55,239 nucleotides of DNA from Enterococcus pingfangensis. Its GTDB lineage: Bacteria > Bacillota > Bacilli > Lactobacillales > Enterococcaceae. How positions within the stretch are numbered: the stretch's first letter is position 1; the number at the start of each line of letters is the position of its first letter. Made by a program: the position numbers and the translations under genes. The stretch spans positions 1 to 55,239 of the forward strand of contig NZ_BJDP01000012.1 of assembly GCF_005405205.1 (NCBI RefSeq), in the 5' to 3' direction. Positions 1 through 9,627 of this stretch are shown here, in pieces. The notes under the pieces were generated by a model. It did not search any database and was not told where the DNA came from. It saw only the letters and a list, made by a program, of their open reading frames with translations.

Positions 1-15
1 TTTGTCCTTTTCCAT
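1..15 (-). CDS. tnpA: Start of a leftward gene, probably IS200-type transposase TnpA (partial)
   Basis: ATG at 15-13 with AGGAGGT six bases upstream; the visible product is Met-Glu-Lys-Asp-Lys and then the window ends. A short Met-charged N-terminus fits IS200 TnpA (a single-domain Y1 HUH transposase of about 150 residues), but five residues cannot prove it. The call is inferred from the hairpin and SD-masking leader upstream. Confidence 0.45.
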
Positions 16-140
16 AAGGACACCTCCTATCTTTGATGGTGATGCGGTCGGGAAACCAACATCAGTTTATCAATTTTAGGAGGTCTTTTTAATACCACGC
101 TGGAAGCTCTTTTGAACCACCAGCAGAGCAGGTGGTTTTC
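1..140 (-). mobile_element. 5' end of an IS200/IS605-type insertion element (cut by window edge)
   Basis: Three things seen in the sequence suggest an IS200-type left end reading leftward. An imperfect hairpin lies at 115-137, with 7-bp arms (AACCACC/GGTGGTT), T-T mismatches and a small loop, as in the subterminal hairpins bound by IS200 TnpA. A start codon at 15-13 follows a strong Shine-Dalgarno site (TAGGAGGT, complement of 22-29). The same 8 bases occur in the opposite sense at 77-84, so the leader RNA can fold and bury the ribosome site, as known for IS200 tnpA mRNA. Only five codons are visible, so family assignment rests on leader architecture. The outer boundary near 140 is a guess. 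Confidence 0.6.
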
Positions 141-148
141 AAACATAC

Positions 149-178
149 AAAAAGGCCAAGAGGAAAAAGTCCTCTTGG
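149..178 (-). terminator. Rho-independent terminator
   Basis: On the minus strand a 9-bp perfect stem (CCAAGAGGA/TCCTCTTGG, 156-164 with 170-178) is followed by CC and a run of five T. It lies between ugd and the insertion element, and is the second terminator-like hairpin after ugd. Confidence 0.65.
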
Positions 179-292
179 TCTCCAATAATTCTAAGATTTC
201 TCCTCACCAACACCAATTGACAAAGAGCCAGAATTTTCAGTCTACCTTAGATGTTCATAAATACTCTATCAGTCCTATTTGACAATGAGCCT

Positions 293-318
293 AAAAAATG
301 CGGTGCACAGAACGCACC
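293..318 (-). terminator. Probable terminator downstream of ugd
   Basis: Minus-strand hairpin GGTGC/GCACC (302-318), followed after GCA by a run of six T (294-299). The stem is short but GC-rich. It lies about 195 bases after the ugd stop. The rest of 179-513 contains only an unsupported plus-strand reading frame with no ribosome site; I see no gene there. Confidence 0.45.
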
Positions 319-513
319 ACATAGGCCGCCTAGCCATTATTCAAACTTGTCTTTACCCACACGATTTCCCGAAAAGCCACTGTTCTATGCTGTATATAAT
401 TCAAAAGCAGATACTGGATATCATCTAAGGTTATTACTCTACCCGCAGAAGCAGTCATATCAAGAAATGAAGGTAAAAACTAACTTCTGAGTTTTAATAG
501 GTAATCTACTCCA

Positions 514-1683
514 TTAGTCTCGCTTGAAGATATCCCGTGTATAGATTTTTTTCTCTACATCTGTCAAAACAGGTTCCATCCTATTCGCTACGATAACATC
601 GGAAAGAGATTTGAACTCATCAAAGTCTTTAATAATTCTAGAATTATAAAAAGTTTCTTCATGTAGTGTTGGTTCATATACTACGACTTCGATCCCTTTT
701 GCCTTGATCCGTTTCATGATTCCTTGAATAGACGAGTAACGAAAGTTATCAGAGTTAGCTTTCATCGTTAGACGATAAATCCCAACTACATCAGGTTTTT
801 TAGCTAAAATTTGTTCTGCGATAAAATCCTTACGTGTCGTGTTGGCATCGACAATTGCACCAATAATATTACTTGGGATATTTTCAAAGTTTGCACGTAA
901 TTGCTTAGTATCTTTCGGCAAACAGTAACCGCCATATCCAAATGAAGGATTGTTATAATGCGATCCGATACGAGGATCTAGCCCAACACCTTCAATGATT
1001 TGACGAGAATCCAAACCTCTAGATTCCGCATATGTATCTAATTCATTGAAATATGCCACACGCAATGCCAAATACGTATTTGAGAATAATTTGATTGCCT
1101 CTGCCTCAGTCGAATGTGTTAATAAAACTTTGACTTCTTTGTCAAACGCGTTCTCTTTCAACATATCAGCCACTTTTTGGCCTCGCTCTGAGCATTCTCC
1201 AACAACGATCCGTGACGGGTGCAGATTGTCATACAAGGCTTTTCCTTCACGCAAAAATTCAGGAGAAAAGATAATGTTATCAGTTTTTAATTTTTTCTTA
1301 ACTTGTTCTGTATAACCAACGGGAACCGTAGATTTAATAATAAATGTAGCATCTGATCGAATCGCTAATGCTTTTTCAATCACATCTTCAACCGTGGTTG
1401 TGTTAAAATAATTTTTCTTTTCATCATAATCCGTCGGTGTCGCAATAATTAAGAAATCACCAAATTTTACTGCATCAGCAAAATCTTTCGTAAACTCAAT
1501 ATTCAAGTCATCCCGCTCTAAAAATTCATGAACTTCTTTATCTTCCAAAGGAGAAATTCCTTTTCGCAACGATTCGATTTTTGTATCAACAATATCATAG
1601 GCCTTTACTTGTTCATTTTGCGACAACAACAAGGCGTTTGCTAATCCAACATAACCTAATCCGAAGACAGATACTTTTGTCAT
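514..1683 (-). CDS. ugd: UDP-glucose 6-dehydrogenase
   Basis: Oxidises UDP-glucose to UDP-glucuronate with two NAD+, supplying acidic sugar for surface polysaccharides. The 389 residues match the short UDP-glucose dehydrogenase form. A Rossmann motif GLGYVG lies at residues 8-13, the STVP segment near 118-121, and the catalytic cysteine in [10 protein letters not shown] is Cys254. ATG start with an AGAAAGAAG-like Shine-Dalgarno site. It sits alone between its own promoter (1741-1769) and downstream terminators, beyond the lysozyme gene and rhamnose genes. Its position suggests it provides glucuronate for decoration of the neighbouring Epa polysaccharide, but that is inference; capsule or glycolipid use is equally possible. 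Confidence 0.95.
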   Translation of the reverse strand: MTKVSVFGLGYVGLANALLLSQNEQVKAYDIVDTKIESLRKGISPLEDKEVHEFLERDDLNIEFTKDFADAVKFGDFLIIATPTDYDEKKNYFNTTTVEDVIEKALAIRSDATFIIKSTVPVGYTEQVKKKLKTDNIIFSPEFLREGKALYDNLHPSRIVVGECSERGQKVADMLKENAFDKEVKVLLTHSTEAEAIKLFSNTYLALRVAYFNELDTYAESRGLDSRQIIEGVGLDPRIGSHYNNPSFGYGGYCLPKDTKQLRANFENIPSNIIGAIVDANTTRKDFIAEQILAKKPDVVGIYRLTMKANSDNFRYSSIQGIMKRIKAKGIEVVVYEPTLHEETFYNSRIIKDFDEFKSLSDVIVANRMEPVLTDVEKKIYTRDIFKRD

Positions 1684-1740
1684 TTTTACACTTCTTTCTA
1701 GCCCTACTCTTTTATAAGAATGCTTTGATAATTTTAACTC

Positions 1741-1769
1741 AGAATACCTCTATTTTTCTAATTTCGCAA
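1741..1769 (-). promoter_or_regulatory. Sigma-A-type promoter of ugd
   Basis: Minus strand TTGCGA (1769-1764), 17-bp spacer, TATTCT (1746-1741); the -10 ends 57 bases before the ugd start. The rest of the 347-base gap 1684-2030 is AT-rich and otherwise featureless apart from the weak hairpin at 1965-1986. Confidence 0.55.
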
Positions 1770-1964
1770 GTTTTTGTACTGAAGTATATACCACCTTCTC
1801 ACATTTAAAAAGAATATGATGCTCAAATTGCACCATATTCTTAACAAATTTTTATTCCAATATGTTTCTACTAACACGATTTAATGAGACAGAATATCTT
1901 TTCTTAAAAAATATCGACTAAACTATCAAGAATATAAAAAAATTTAAAGATTTACTTTAACACA

Positions 1965-1986
1965 AAATTGATTAATAAATCAATTT
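1965..1986 (-). terminator. Weak AT-rich hairpin after the lysozyme gene
   Basis: 9-bp perfect inverted repeat (AAATTGATT/AATCAATTT) with a 4-base loop, 45 bases beyond the lysozyme stop. On the minus strand it is followed only by TGTG, so termination would be weak; it may simply be an AT-rich palindrome. Confidence 0.25.
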
Positions 1987-2030
1987 CAATTCCAAAGGTT
2001 TATTACCGATCAAAATAATAGAGTTTTTTT

Positions 2031-3974
2031 CTATTGAGGAGCAGCACTATATTTACGTGCTATCTTTATTTGAATGGCTTCCATTCGTTTATTTTTTCCT
2101 GTTGTTCCAGCAATTTCGTCATTTTTTACCCAGTTCTGCCAACCATACGTTTGACCATGTGCTCGATAATATATATTATAATGTTTAGCCAATTCTCCCG
2201 TCAGTCGGATTTTGACTGCCTCTACTTGCTGTCCTTGCCCTTCGGTCCCAGACAAAGCATAATTACTTACCGATTTTTGCCATCCGTTTCCATGAATGTT
2301 CGTTTGATATTCAATACCTCCAGAAAAGCTCAAAGGATTATTAGAGATCTTCAATTTCAAGGCTTCTAATCGTAACGCCCTCTCAACTGTACCTGAGACT
2401 TGACTGTTGGTCACGGAATCTATCCATCCTAGTTTTTGTATATGAGTTTGATAGGTAACATCAGCATTTTGAAACTTAACAAATTTTTTGCCTTGCCCTG
2501 CTGGTGCACTCTGTCCTTTAGGAACAAGTTGCACTTGAAAAGCTTCTACTCGATAAGAAAAGCCTTCAGTTCCAGCTTCCTCGCCATTTTTAGCCCAATT
2601 CATCCATCCAAATTTCTCCGAATGAACTCTATAATAGACATCGTATTGATTAGCAACTTCTCCAGTTAGTCTGATTTTCAACGCTTCAATTCGTTTGGCC
2701 TGCCCTGTCGTTCCAGAATTTTCACCATTCTTTTTCCAATTTGATTCCCAACCAATACTTTGGATATGTGATTGATATTCAATATTTCCAGAAACTTTAT
2801 CAGATAAGGTCATTTTTAAAGCTTCTATGCGTCTAGATTCACCAATAGTCCCAGATATATAGTTATTTGAAACTGAACTTAGCCACCCCAAACCCTGTGC
2901 ATGGCTTGAGTATGATATTGGTGAGTTAGGATCTGGTACCGGATTCGGATTTGGATTTGAACTCGGATTTGTAAACGAATGGTTATAATCAGCAGAAATA
3001 TCAAATTCATTATTACTTATTTCTGGGAAACGCAACCGTGAATTCCATTGCCACGAGCTGTACTCAGTATAATAGTTTTTATTCGTTAGCGTGTACGGGT
3101 ACGCAGCAACCCAAATTTTTTGTTTTCCTATAGTATTAGCATTTATCAGACCGTTAAACCAACTTAAAGAAGAATAATGACGAATTGATTGAAATCCCAA
3201 CTGCTTCAATCTATTTTCAAAAGCAATCGAATTAGTTGTGTGATTACCTTTTCCAGCGATTTGAGGTTCTTCAATATCATTCACCATTACAGTAGAATTA
3301 TCTAAACCGATACTTTTAGCAAAATTTGCAAAATAATCTGCTTCAGCTCTTGCCTGACTATCCGTTGTGAACCAACTATAATGATATGCTGATACTTTTA
3401 ATCCAGCAGCTTTGGCATTATTTACCTGTGATGCTGCATATGGATTTTTATAACTAGTTGCCTCCGTTAATTTCACTACAACTCCAGCTACCCCATATTT
3501 TTTCATATTCAAAAAATCGTTAACTGAAAGTGCTCCATTATGTGAAGAGATATCAATAAAACTCTTAGTAGGAGTGTTCGTATTTGAAGCTAGAACTGAA
3601 GGGATAGAAGCTGATCTAGCTAATCTTCCTCTTGTATTGCTGTCAGATAAATTAGATCGATTTCTTGGTAAAGAATATACTCCGTACTCGTCTTCGCCCC
3701 AGGTTGGTAGTTCTATTGTTTGATCTGTTTCATTAGACTCTTCTGAATTCGAAACTGTGCCGTTAGTTTCCGAAGAAGGTTCTGTTCCCTCTATGTTTGC
3801 GCCTTCATTTGATACAGAATTTACTGTTGACTCAACAGTCGAATTCACTTGCGGTCCTACTGTGTTTTCTGTGGATGAAACAGTTTCAAGCGATTCTTCG
3901 ACAGCTCTTGCAGCCACAGGAAAAAGTATCATCCCTCCCACTATCAAAGATAAGACAATTTTTTTATTCTTCAT
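2031..3974 (-). CDS. Secreted GH25 lysozyme-like muramidase with six C-terminal ChW repeats
   Basis: Predicted exported peptidoglycan hydrolase, 647 residues. I set the start at 3974 because AGGAGG lies seven bases before it; a longer frame to 4016 lacks a ribosome site. A signal peptide (KNKK, hydrophobic core, AARA cleavage near 24) is followed by a Ser/Thr/Glu-rich stretch to about 135. The GH25 domain spans about 138-345, with likely catalytic acids Asp141 (DISSHNG) and Asp233/Glu235 (NDIEE). A Pro-Asn linker leads to six ChW repeats (353-647), each with a conserved GW and an (R)xEA motif. The repeats read as two related triplets, suggesting duplication of a three-repeat block. ChW repeats are thought to bind the cell surface. 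The gene lies inside the Epa locus with its own promoter. Confidence 0.9.
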   Translation of the reverse strand: MKNKKIVLSLIVGGMILFPVAARAVEESLETVSSTENTVGPQVNSTVESTVNSVSNEGANIEGTEPSSETNGTVSNSEESNETDQTIELPTWGEDEYGVYSLPRNRSNLSDSNTRGRLARSASIPSVLASNTNTPTKSFIDISSHNGALSVNDFLNMKKYGVAGVVVKLTEATSYKNPYAASQVNNAKAAGLKVSAYHYSWFTTDSQARAEADYFANFAKSIGLDNSTVMVNDIEEPQIAGKGNHTTNSIAFENRLKQLGFQSIRHYSSLSWFNGLINANTIGKQKIWVAAYPYTLTNKNYYTEYSSWQWNSRLRFPEISNNEFDISADYNHSFTNPSSNPNPNPVPDPNSPISYSSHAQGLGWLSSVSNNYISGTIGESRRIEALKMTLSDKVSGNIEYQSHIQSIGWESNWKKNGENSGTTGQAKRIEALKIRLTGEVANQYDVYYRVHSEKFGWMNWAKNGEEAGTEGFSYRVEAFQVQLVPKGQSAPAGQGKKFVKFQNADVTYQTHIQKLGWIDSVTNSQVSGTVERALRLEALKLKISNNPLSFSGGIEYQTNIHGNGWQKSVSNYALSGTEGQGQQVEAVKIRLTGELAKHYNIYYRAHGQTYGWQNWVKNDEIAGTTGKNKRMEAIQIKIARKYSAAPQ

Positions 3975-4000
3975 TAATATCCTCCTAAATTTTCTTATAA

Positions 4001-4030
4001 AATATACACAACTCAAGTATATTTTGACAA
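4001..4030 (-). promoter_or_regulatory. Promoter of the GH25 lysozyme gene
   Basis: Minus strand TTGTCA (4030-4025), 18-bp spacer, TATATT (4006-4001); the ATG is 27 bases further on. The surrounding 4031-4211 stretch is very AT-rich with no other clear feature. Confidence 0.5.
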
Positions 4031-4211
4031 AAAAGAGATATTAAAAAAAGTTTAAACTTTAGATATAAAACTTTCTCTTTATATATTAAGTAAATTATTC
4101 ATTATTTTTAAGTTCTGACAGTTCCCTAAGTAAACCAAATACATTGTCAGATAGTGAAAAGGTTCAATTAGAAATCGGTTACATCATACAAAAAAACTTG
4201 AACGATTCCTA

Positions 4212-5051
4212 TTAGTCTCTCTTATCAAGAGCACTCCTCAAAAATAATGTAATAGTAATTTTAAAAAAGGCAAATCTTCCTAAGAACAACTGTTTCAGAC
4301 TTCGAACAAACAACTGTTTTTTATAATCTTTTAATAATTTTTTTTGATATTTAGTATAGAAGATTGCTTCATTTTTTAAAATAGCTTTGTACCTTGATGC
4401 AGTTAATTCTGAGTCATGTAAAACTGATAATGAGTGAGCTAATGAGGCCTTCAAAATTTGTATATCTTTTTGATATTCAAAAATCTCCCCACTCAGCCAA
4501 TGGTCCAAATAATCTAACGGAAAATCTAAATTATAGCCACCGATTTCTTGCAGGAAACTTACTCGTAGTGCTGTAGCTGAGTTGATCACCATAATATCTT
4601 GCGAATATATTTGATTGCCTTGAGGCAACGTGTTATGTAATGGCCGTAAAGTATCGCTGCGGACCGGTGAAATCTGTTGTTTCTGATCTTTTATCACAGG
4701 AGCGATCGCTGCGATCGATTCTGCAGATCCTAAAGAAGTTTTTATTAGTTCTTGTAAATACTGTTTTGTAAGAATCGTATCTTGATCAAGCGTTACAAGC
4801 CAGTCAGTTCCATCACCGCATTGGCTCAAAGCATAATTATACGCTTGTGCCAAGCCGACATTTGATGGGCTGTGATGATAACTGAAGCGTTCGTCTAAGC
4901 CTTCAGGTTCATTGGCTTGTTTGCCGTTATCAAAGATCAAGATTTTTTTGATTTCAGGAAAAATCTCAGAGGCAAGCAGTTTGTTCAAACTGGTGATCGT
5001 CGACGATTCTAAATAAGTCATCTGATATAAAACCACTACTAGTTCAAACAA
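4212..5051 (-). CDS. Family 2 glycosyltransferase, rhamnosyltransferase-like
   Basis: Likely transfers a sugar, perhaps rhamnose, onto the growing Epa polysaccharide at the inner face of the membrane. The GT-A fold is shown by an N-terminal VVVLYQ strand, a conserved NVGLAQAYN segment and a DQD nucleotide-sugar motif (LVTLDQDT). The C-terminal third is Lys-rich with hydrophobic patches, resembling RfbN/RgpB-type rhamnosyltransferases. No ATG is available: I chose TTG at 5051 because GGAGG lies eight bases before it, whereas the longer frame from 5066 would start upstream of the ribosome site. It follows rmlD by 24 bases and is probably cotranscribed. It occupies the position of epaI in E. faecalis, but orthology was not tested. 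Confidence 0.8.
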   Translation of the reverse strand: MFELVVVLYQMTYLESSTITSLNKLLASEIFPEIKKILIFDNGKQANEPEGLDERFSYHHSPSNVGLAQAYNYALSQCGDGTDWLVTLDQDTILTKQYLQELIKTSLGSAESIAAIAPVIKDQKQQISPVRSDTLRPLHNTLPQGNQIYSQDIMVINSATALRVSFLQEIGGYNLDFPLDYLDHWLSGEIFEYQKDIQILKASLAHSLSVLHDSELTASRYKAILKNEAIFYTKYQKKLLKDYKKQLFVRSLKQLFLGRFAFFKITITLFLRSALDKRD

Positions 5052-5075
5052 ACTTCTCACCTCCAAATCTTTTGA

Positions 5076-5921
5076 TTATTGTTTTGCTTCTAATTCAAGA
5101 AAGCTGGCTAACGCTTCTTGCCATGTTGGGATTTCAAAACCAAGTGCTTTTGCTTTGCTTAGATCCATAACTGAATATTGTGGACGAGTCGCTTTTTGCG
5201 GATATTCAGCTGAAGTTACTGGCGCTACTTCCACCGTAGTATCTTTCAAGATTTCTTTCGCAAATTCGTACCAAGAACAGCTGTTTTCATTTGATAAATG
5301 ATACACACCAAATGGTGCTTTTTCTGCAATTACAAACGTCATGAATTCGGCTAAAGTCCGTGTCCAAGTTGGGCGTCCGAATTGATCGTTCACGACAGTC
5401 AAATGGTCATGGGTCTCCGCTAATTTTTGCATTGTATAAATAAAGTTGTGTCCGTAAATACCAAATACCCAAGAAGTACGGATAATATAATAATCATCCA
5501 TGATCTCTTGTACCGCTTTTTCACCTAACAATTTTGTCCGGCCGTATTCATTCAACGGATTCGTTGCTGCATCCACTTGATACATACCATCTTTGTTATT
5601 GCCGTCAAAAACATAGTCTGTACTGATATAAACCAGTGTTGATCCGGCAGCTTTAGCCGCTTCGGCTACGTTGCGCGTACCATCAACATTGATTTTTTCA
5701 TCCAATTCTTTGCCTTCGTCTTCTGCTTTGTCGACAGCCGTATACGCTGCGCAATGATAAATGATTTCTGGCGTCATTTCAGTAATGAATTTATAAGTAC
5801 CTGCTTTATCTGTAATATCTAATTGGTCTGCATCGGTTGAAACATACTCGATATTTTTTTCATCCAATAAATGACGCAGTTCTGTTCCTAACTGTCCATG
5901 TCCACCTGTGATTAAGATCAT
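5076..5921 (-). CDS. rmlD: dTDP-4-dehydrorhamnose reductase
   Basis: Last step of dTDP-L-rhamnose synthesis: NAD(P)H reduction of dTDP-4-keto-L-rhamnose. 281 residues, the normal size. Short-chain dehydrogenase features are visible: GGHGQLG near the N-terminus, STDYVFDG, and the YxxxK pair in EYGRTK. ATG start with AGGGGTAGAG upstream. It is separated from rmlB by 127 bases containing a strong terminator (6012-6035), so it may need read-through or its own promoter. Equivalent to epaH. Confidence 0.95.
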   Translation of the reverse strand: MILITGGHGQLGTELRHLLDEKNIEYVSTDADQLDITDKAGTYKFITEMTPEIIYHCAAYTAVDKAEDEGKELDEKINVDGTRNVAEAAKAAGSTLVYISTDYVFDGNNKDGMYQVDAATNPLNEYGRTKLLGEKAVQEIMDDYYIIRTSWVFGIYGHNFIYTMQKLAETHDHLTVVNDQFGRPTWTRTLAEFMTFVIAEKAPFGVYHLSNENSCSWYEFAKEILKDTTVEVAPVTSAEYPQKATRPQYSVMDLSKAKALGFEIPTWQEALASFLELEAKQ

Positions 5922-6011
5922 TTCTCTCTACCCCTTTTATTAAACTATTTTTTCTGCAAAGTTGTTCTGCTGTTTTTAAACTTCGAAAAGATCAGCGAAA
6001 GAAGAGCCGAT

Positions 6012-6035
6012 AAAAAAGGCAGGATCTCCCTGCCT
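6012..6035 (-). terminator. Intrinsic terminator between rmlB and rmlD
   Basis: Minus-strand stem AGGCAGG/CCTGCCT (7 bp, 5-base loop) directly followed by a run of T (6016-6012). A canonical terminator placed inside the rhamnose operon, 14 bases after the rmlB stop. Confidence 0.75.
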
Positions 6036-6048
6036 ATTTCAATTTGTA

Positions 6049-7167
<1,119 letters not shown>

Positions 7168-7186
7168 TTAGAACGGGCTAGCGCTT

Positions 7187-7768
7187 CTAGATTTCACCGT
7201 AAACGAAAGGATTTTCTGCTTCAAATTCCTTCAAGGTTGGTTGTTTGGCATCTTTTTCTGATGTGATCGCTTTTTCGATCGCGATCGGCCAGTCGATTGC
7301 TAACTCTGGATCAGCAAATGAAATACCGCCATCCGCTTCTGCATCATAGTAATTATCGCATTTGTACATGAAGTTGACATTTGGCGTCAACGTTACAAAA
7401 CCGTGGGCAAAACCGCGAGGAACTAATAATTGACGGTGATTGTGTTCTGAAAGGATATAACCTTCCCATTTTCCATAGGTTGGACTGCCTTTGCGGATAT
7501 CAACGATCACGTCAAGCACTGCACCCGTCACTACACGGATCAATTTAGTTTGTGCAGATTTGCCTTTTTGAAAATGCAAGCCGCGCAAAACACCTGGTTG
7601 TGTTGATAAAGAATGATTGTCTTGAATAAAATCAAAATCAACTCCAGCCGCTTTAAAATCTTCTACTGAATAACTTTCAGTAAAAAATCCGCGATGATCG
7701 CCGAAGACAGCAGGTTCGATAATTTTGACATCTGTTAGATTGGTTTCTGTTACTTTAATTTTCCCCAT
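7187..7768 (-). CDS. rmlC: dTDP-4-dehydrorhamnose 3,5-epimerase
   Basis: Third step of dTDP-L-rhamnose synthesis: double epimerisation at C3 and C5. 193 residues of cupin fold, starting at MGKIKVTET; the longer frame to 7894 overlaps rmlA and is not used. Visible family motifs are FGDHRGFFTESY, QDNHSLS, GVLRGLHFQ with the catalytic His, and PRGFAHGF. The ATG lies two bases after the rmlA stop, implying translational coupling. Equivalent to epaF. Confidence 0.96.
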   Translation of the reverse strand: MGKIKVTETNLTDVKIIEPAVFGDHRGFFTESYSVEDFKAAGVDFDFIQDNHSLSTQPGVLRGLHFQKGKSAQTKLIRVVTGAVLDVIVDIRKGSPTYGKWEGYILSEHNHRQLLVPRGFAHGFVTLTPNVNFMYKCDNYYDAEADGGISFADPELAIDWPIAIEKAITSEKDAKQPTLKEFEAENPFVYGEI

Positions 7769-7770
7769 GT

Positions 7771-8640
7771 TTATTCCTCTTCTGCTAAACGTAATAAGTA
7801 TTGACCATATTGGTTTTTCTTCAATGGTTGTGCTAATTCTACTAATTGTTCTTTCGTGATGTAGCCCATCCGATAAGAAATTTCTTCTAAGCATGCCACT
7901 TTTAAATTTTGGCGTTTTTCAATCGTCGAAATAAAGGTTGATGCTTCTAATAATGATTCGTGCGTACCTGTATCTAACCAAGCAAACCCGCGGCTCATTA
8001 CTTCAACGGATAATTTATTCCGTTTCAAGTATTCTTTATTGACGTCGGTGATCTCTAATTCTCCACGTTCTGACGGCTGGATATTTTTTGCAATCTCAAC
8101 AACATCATTATCGTAAAAATACAATCCAGTCACTGCATAATGTGATTTTGGTTTTTCTGGTTTTTCTTCAATTGAAACAGCTTGCATAGCGCCATCAAAT
8201 TCTACGACACCGAAACGTTCTGGATCATTTACGTGATAACCAAAAACGGTCGCGCCTTCAGTTTTCTCCGCTGCTCGTTGCAACATGCTAGAAAGGCCGT
8301 CGCCATAATAAATATTATCGCCTAAAACTAAGCAGACGCTATCGTCGCCGATAAATTCTTCACCGATAATAAATGCTTGCGCCAAGCCATCTGGACTTTC
8401 TTGTACCGCATACTCGATGTGGATTCCTAATTCGCGGCCATCACCTAAAAGATTTTCAAAACGCGGTGTGTCTTGCGGCGTTGAAATAATCAAAATCTCA
8501 TTGATTCCAGCCAGCATTAAGGTTGACATTGGATAATAGATCATTGGTTTATCATAAACCGGCATTAATTGTTTTGATGTTGCTTTAGTCAACGGGTACA
8601 AACGCGTACCGCTGCCTCCTGCTAAAATAATTCCTTTCAT
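7771..8640 (-). CDS. rmlA: Glucose-1-phosphate thymidylyltransferase
   Basis: First step of dTDP-L-rhamnose synthesis: glucose-1-phosphate plus dTTP gives dTDP-glucose. 289 residues from the ATG at 8640 (AGGAAGTG upstream). The signature [11 protein letters not shown] is at the N-terminus, followed by [15 protein letters not shown] and the LGDNIYYG metal/nucleotide segment. Equivalent to epaE. In E. faecalis another glycosyltransferase gene (epaD) lies between epaC and epaE; here the 235 bases upstream carry no gene. Confidence 0.97.
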   Translation of the reverse strand: MKGIILAGGSGTRLYPLTKATSKQLMPVYDKPMIYYPMSTLMLAGINEILIISTPQDTPRFENLLGDGRELGIHIEYAVQESPDGLAQAFIIGEEFIGDDSVCLVLGDNIYYGDGLSSMLQRAAEKTEGATVFGYHVNDPERFGVVEFDGAMQAVSIEEKPEKPKSHYAVTGLYFYDNDVVEIAKNIQPSERGELEITDVNKEYLKRNKLSVEVMSRGFAWLDTGTHESLLEASTFISTIEKRQNLKVACLEEISYRMGYITKEQLVELAQPLKKNQYGQYLLRLAEEE

Positions 8641-8837
8641 GCGTACACTTCCTATTCTTAGTAGTGGGTTCATTTCTCTTATCTGATAAATAAACAAATT
8701 TTATTGCCTTTGCTGATCAAACGTAAAAATCATTCAGAGAAAAGATGCTCTTCTTACTTGTCTTGGTACTTAGCCAATTGATTGCTGACTTTGACCGATA
8801 AAAGCAAGATCACAGTTTCTTCAATACATACGATAAC

Positions 8838-8843
8838 ATTATA
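8838..8843 (-). promoter_or_regulatory. Possible -10 element upstream of rmlA
   Basis: Perfect TATAAT on the minus strand with no good -35 at 17 bp (only a T-rich hexamer). If used, rmlA has a leader of about 190 bases. Offered as a weak candidate; rmlA may instead be transcribed from the epaA promoter. Confidence 0.3.
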
Positions 8844-8874
8844 CCCGATGTTGGGTGTTAGAAAAATCGTTTTA

Positions 8875-9612
8875 TTACTTTTTTTTAACTTCCTTTATTC
8901 TTTCTCTGACCAATCGCAACGCATTCCAGCGCCATTTGAATTGCTGGATCCGCGAAGCTGTCGTCTTGATCTCCGACGCATTCAATCCATGTCTGCGATA
9001 ATAAACTAACGGGTCCGGGATAAAAACAACGCCGTGATAATAATCTGCCAGTAAACCAATCCACATATCATGCATCGGAACAGTCGGCGGGATCGGTAAA
9101 ATAATTGCTTTGAATTCTGAACGAAATGCCATCCCGGCACCGATATAACTGCTTTTAGCAAGGTTATGCCAAAAACCTGCATGTGTGTGACGCATCGCCT
9201 GATAAGACGGCGCTAAAACTTCAAAATTGTTGTCTACGATGACTAGATCAGACACGACGACTTGTGTTTTCGGATCTTCAAAATACGGCAACATCTTTTC
9301 TACTTTATCCGGCTGCCAAACATCATCTTGATCACTTAAAAAAATAATCGGGTGAGTACTTTGCTGAATGGCATTAGTAAAATTCACGATTACGCCTTTT
9401 CCTTTATTTTGAAAAAGTTTGATTCGCGGATCTTTGGCTTTTAATTCTAATAAAAATTCCCACGTTCCATCGGTTGAATGGTCGTCGGAAATAATCAGCT
9501 CGTCATATTCTGAAAGTTGTGGGAATATGCTGTTCAATTGTTCTTCAATAAAGTGACGGCCGTTATACGTCGCCATGCAAACGGAAATTTTCGTCTTGGA
9601 CTGCCTAGCCAT
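8875..9612 (-). CDS. epaC: Family 2 glycosyltransferase EpaC-like
   Basis: Likely adds a sugar, probably rhamnose, during assembly of the Epa rhamnan backbone on the cytoplasmic side of the membrane. 245 residues with a complete GT-A domain: ISVCMATYNG at the N-terminus, IISDDHSTDGT, the donor motif SDQDDVW, and a C-terminal VYYRRHGLNAS segment typical of rhamnosyltransferases. The C-terminus is a basic, probably membrane-associated helix. It starts 15 bases after epaB. The symbol is taken from gene order relative to epaA and epaB, so it is less certain than the family. Confidence 0.85.
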   Translation of the reverse strand: MARQSKTKISVCMATYNGRHFIEEQLNSIFPQLSEYDELIISDDHSTDGTWEFLLELKAKDPRIKLFQNKGKGVIVNFTNAIQQSTHPIIFLSDQDDVWQPDKVEKMLPYFEDPKTQVVVSDLVIVDNNFEVLAPSYQAMRHTHAGFWHNLAKSSYIGAGMAFRSEFKAIILPIPPTVPMHDMWIGLLADYYHGVVFIPDPLVYYRRHGLNASEIKTTASRIQQFKWRWNALRLVRERIKEVKKK

Positions 9613-9627
9613 TCCCTACCTCCATCA

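Noticed and set aside
251..490. 79-residue plus-strand open frame next to the insertion element
   Set aside because: No ribosome site, no recognisable family, composition unlike a real protein, and it overlaps a minus-strand terminator.
3757..4044. Plus-strand open frames opposite the lysozyme N-terminus
   Set aside because: They are antisense shadows of the Ser/Thr/Glu-rich coding region, without ribosome sites.
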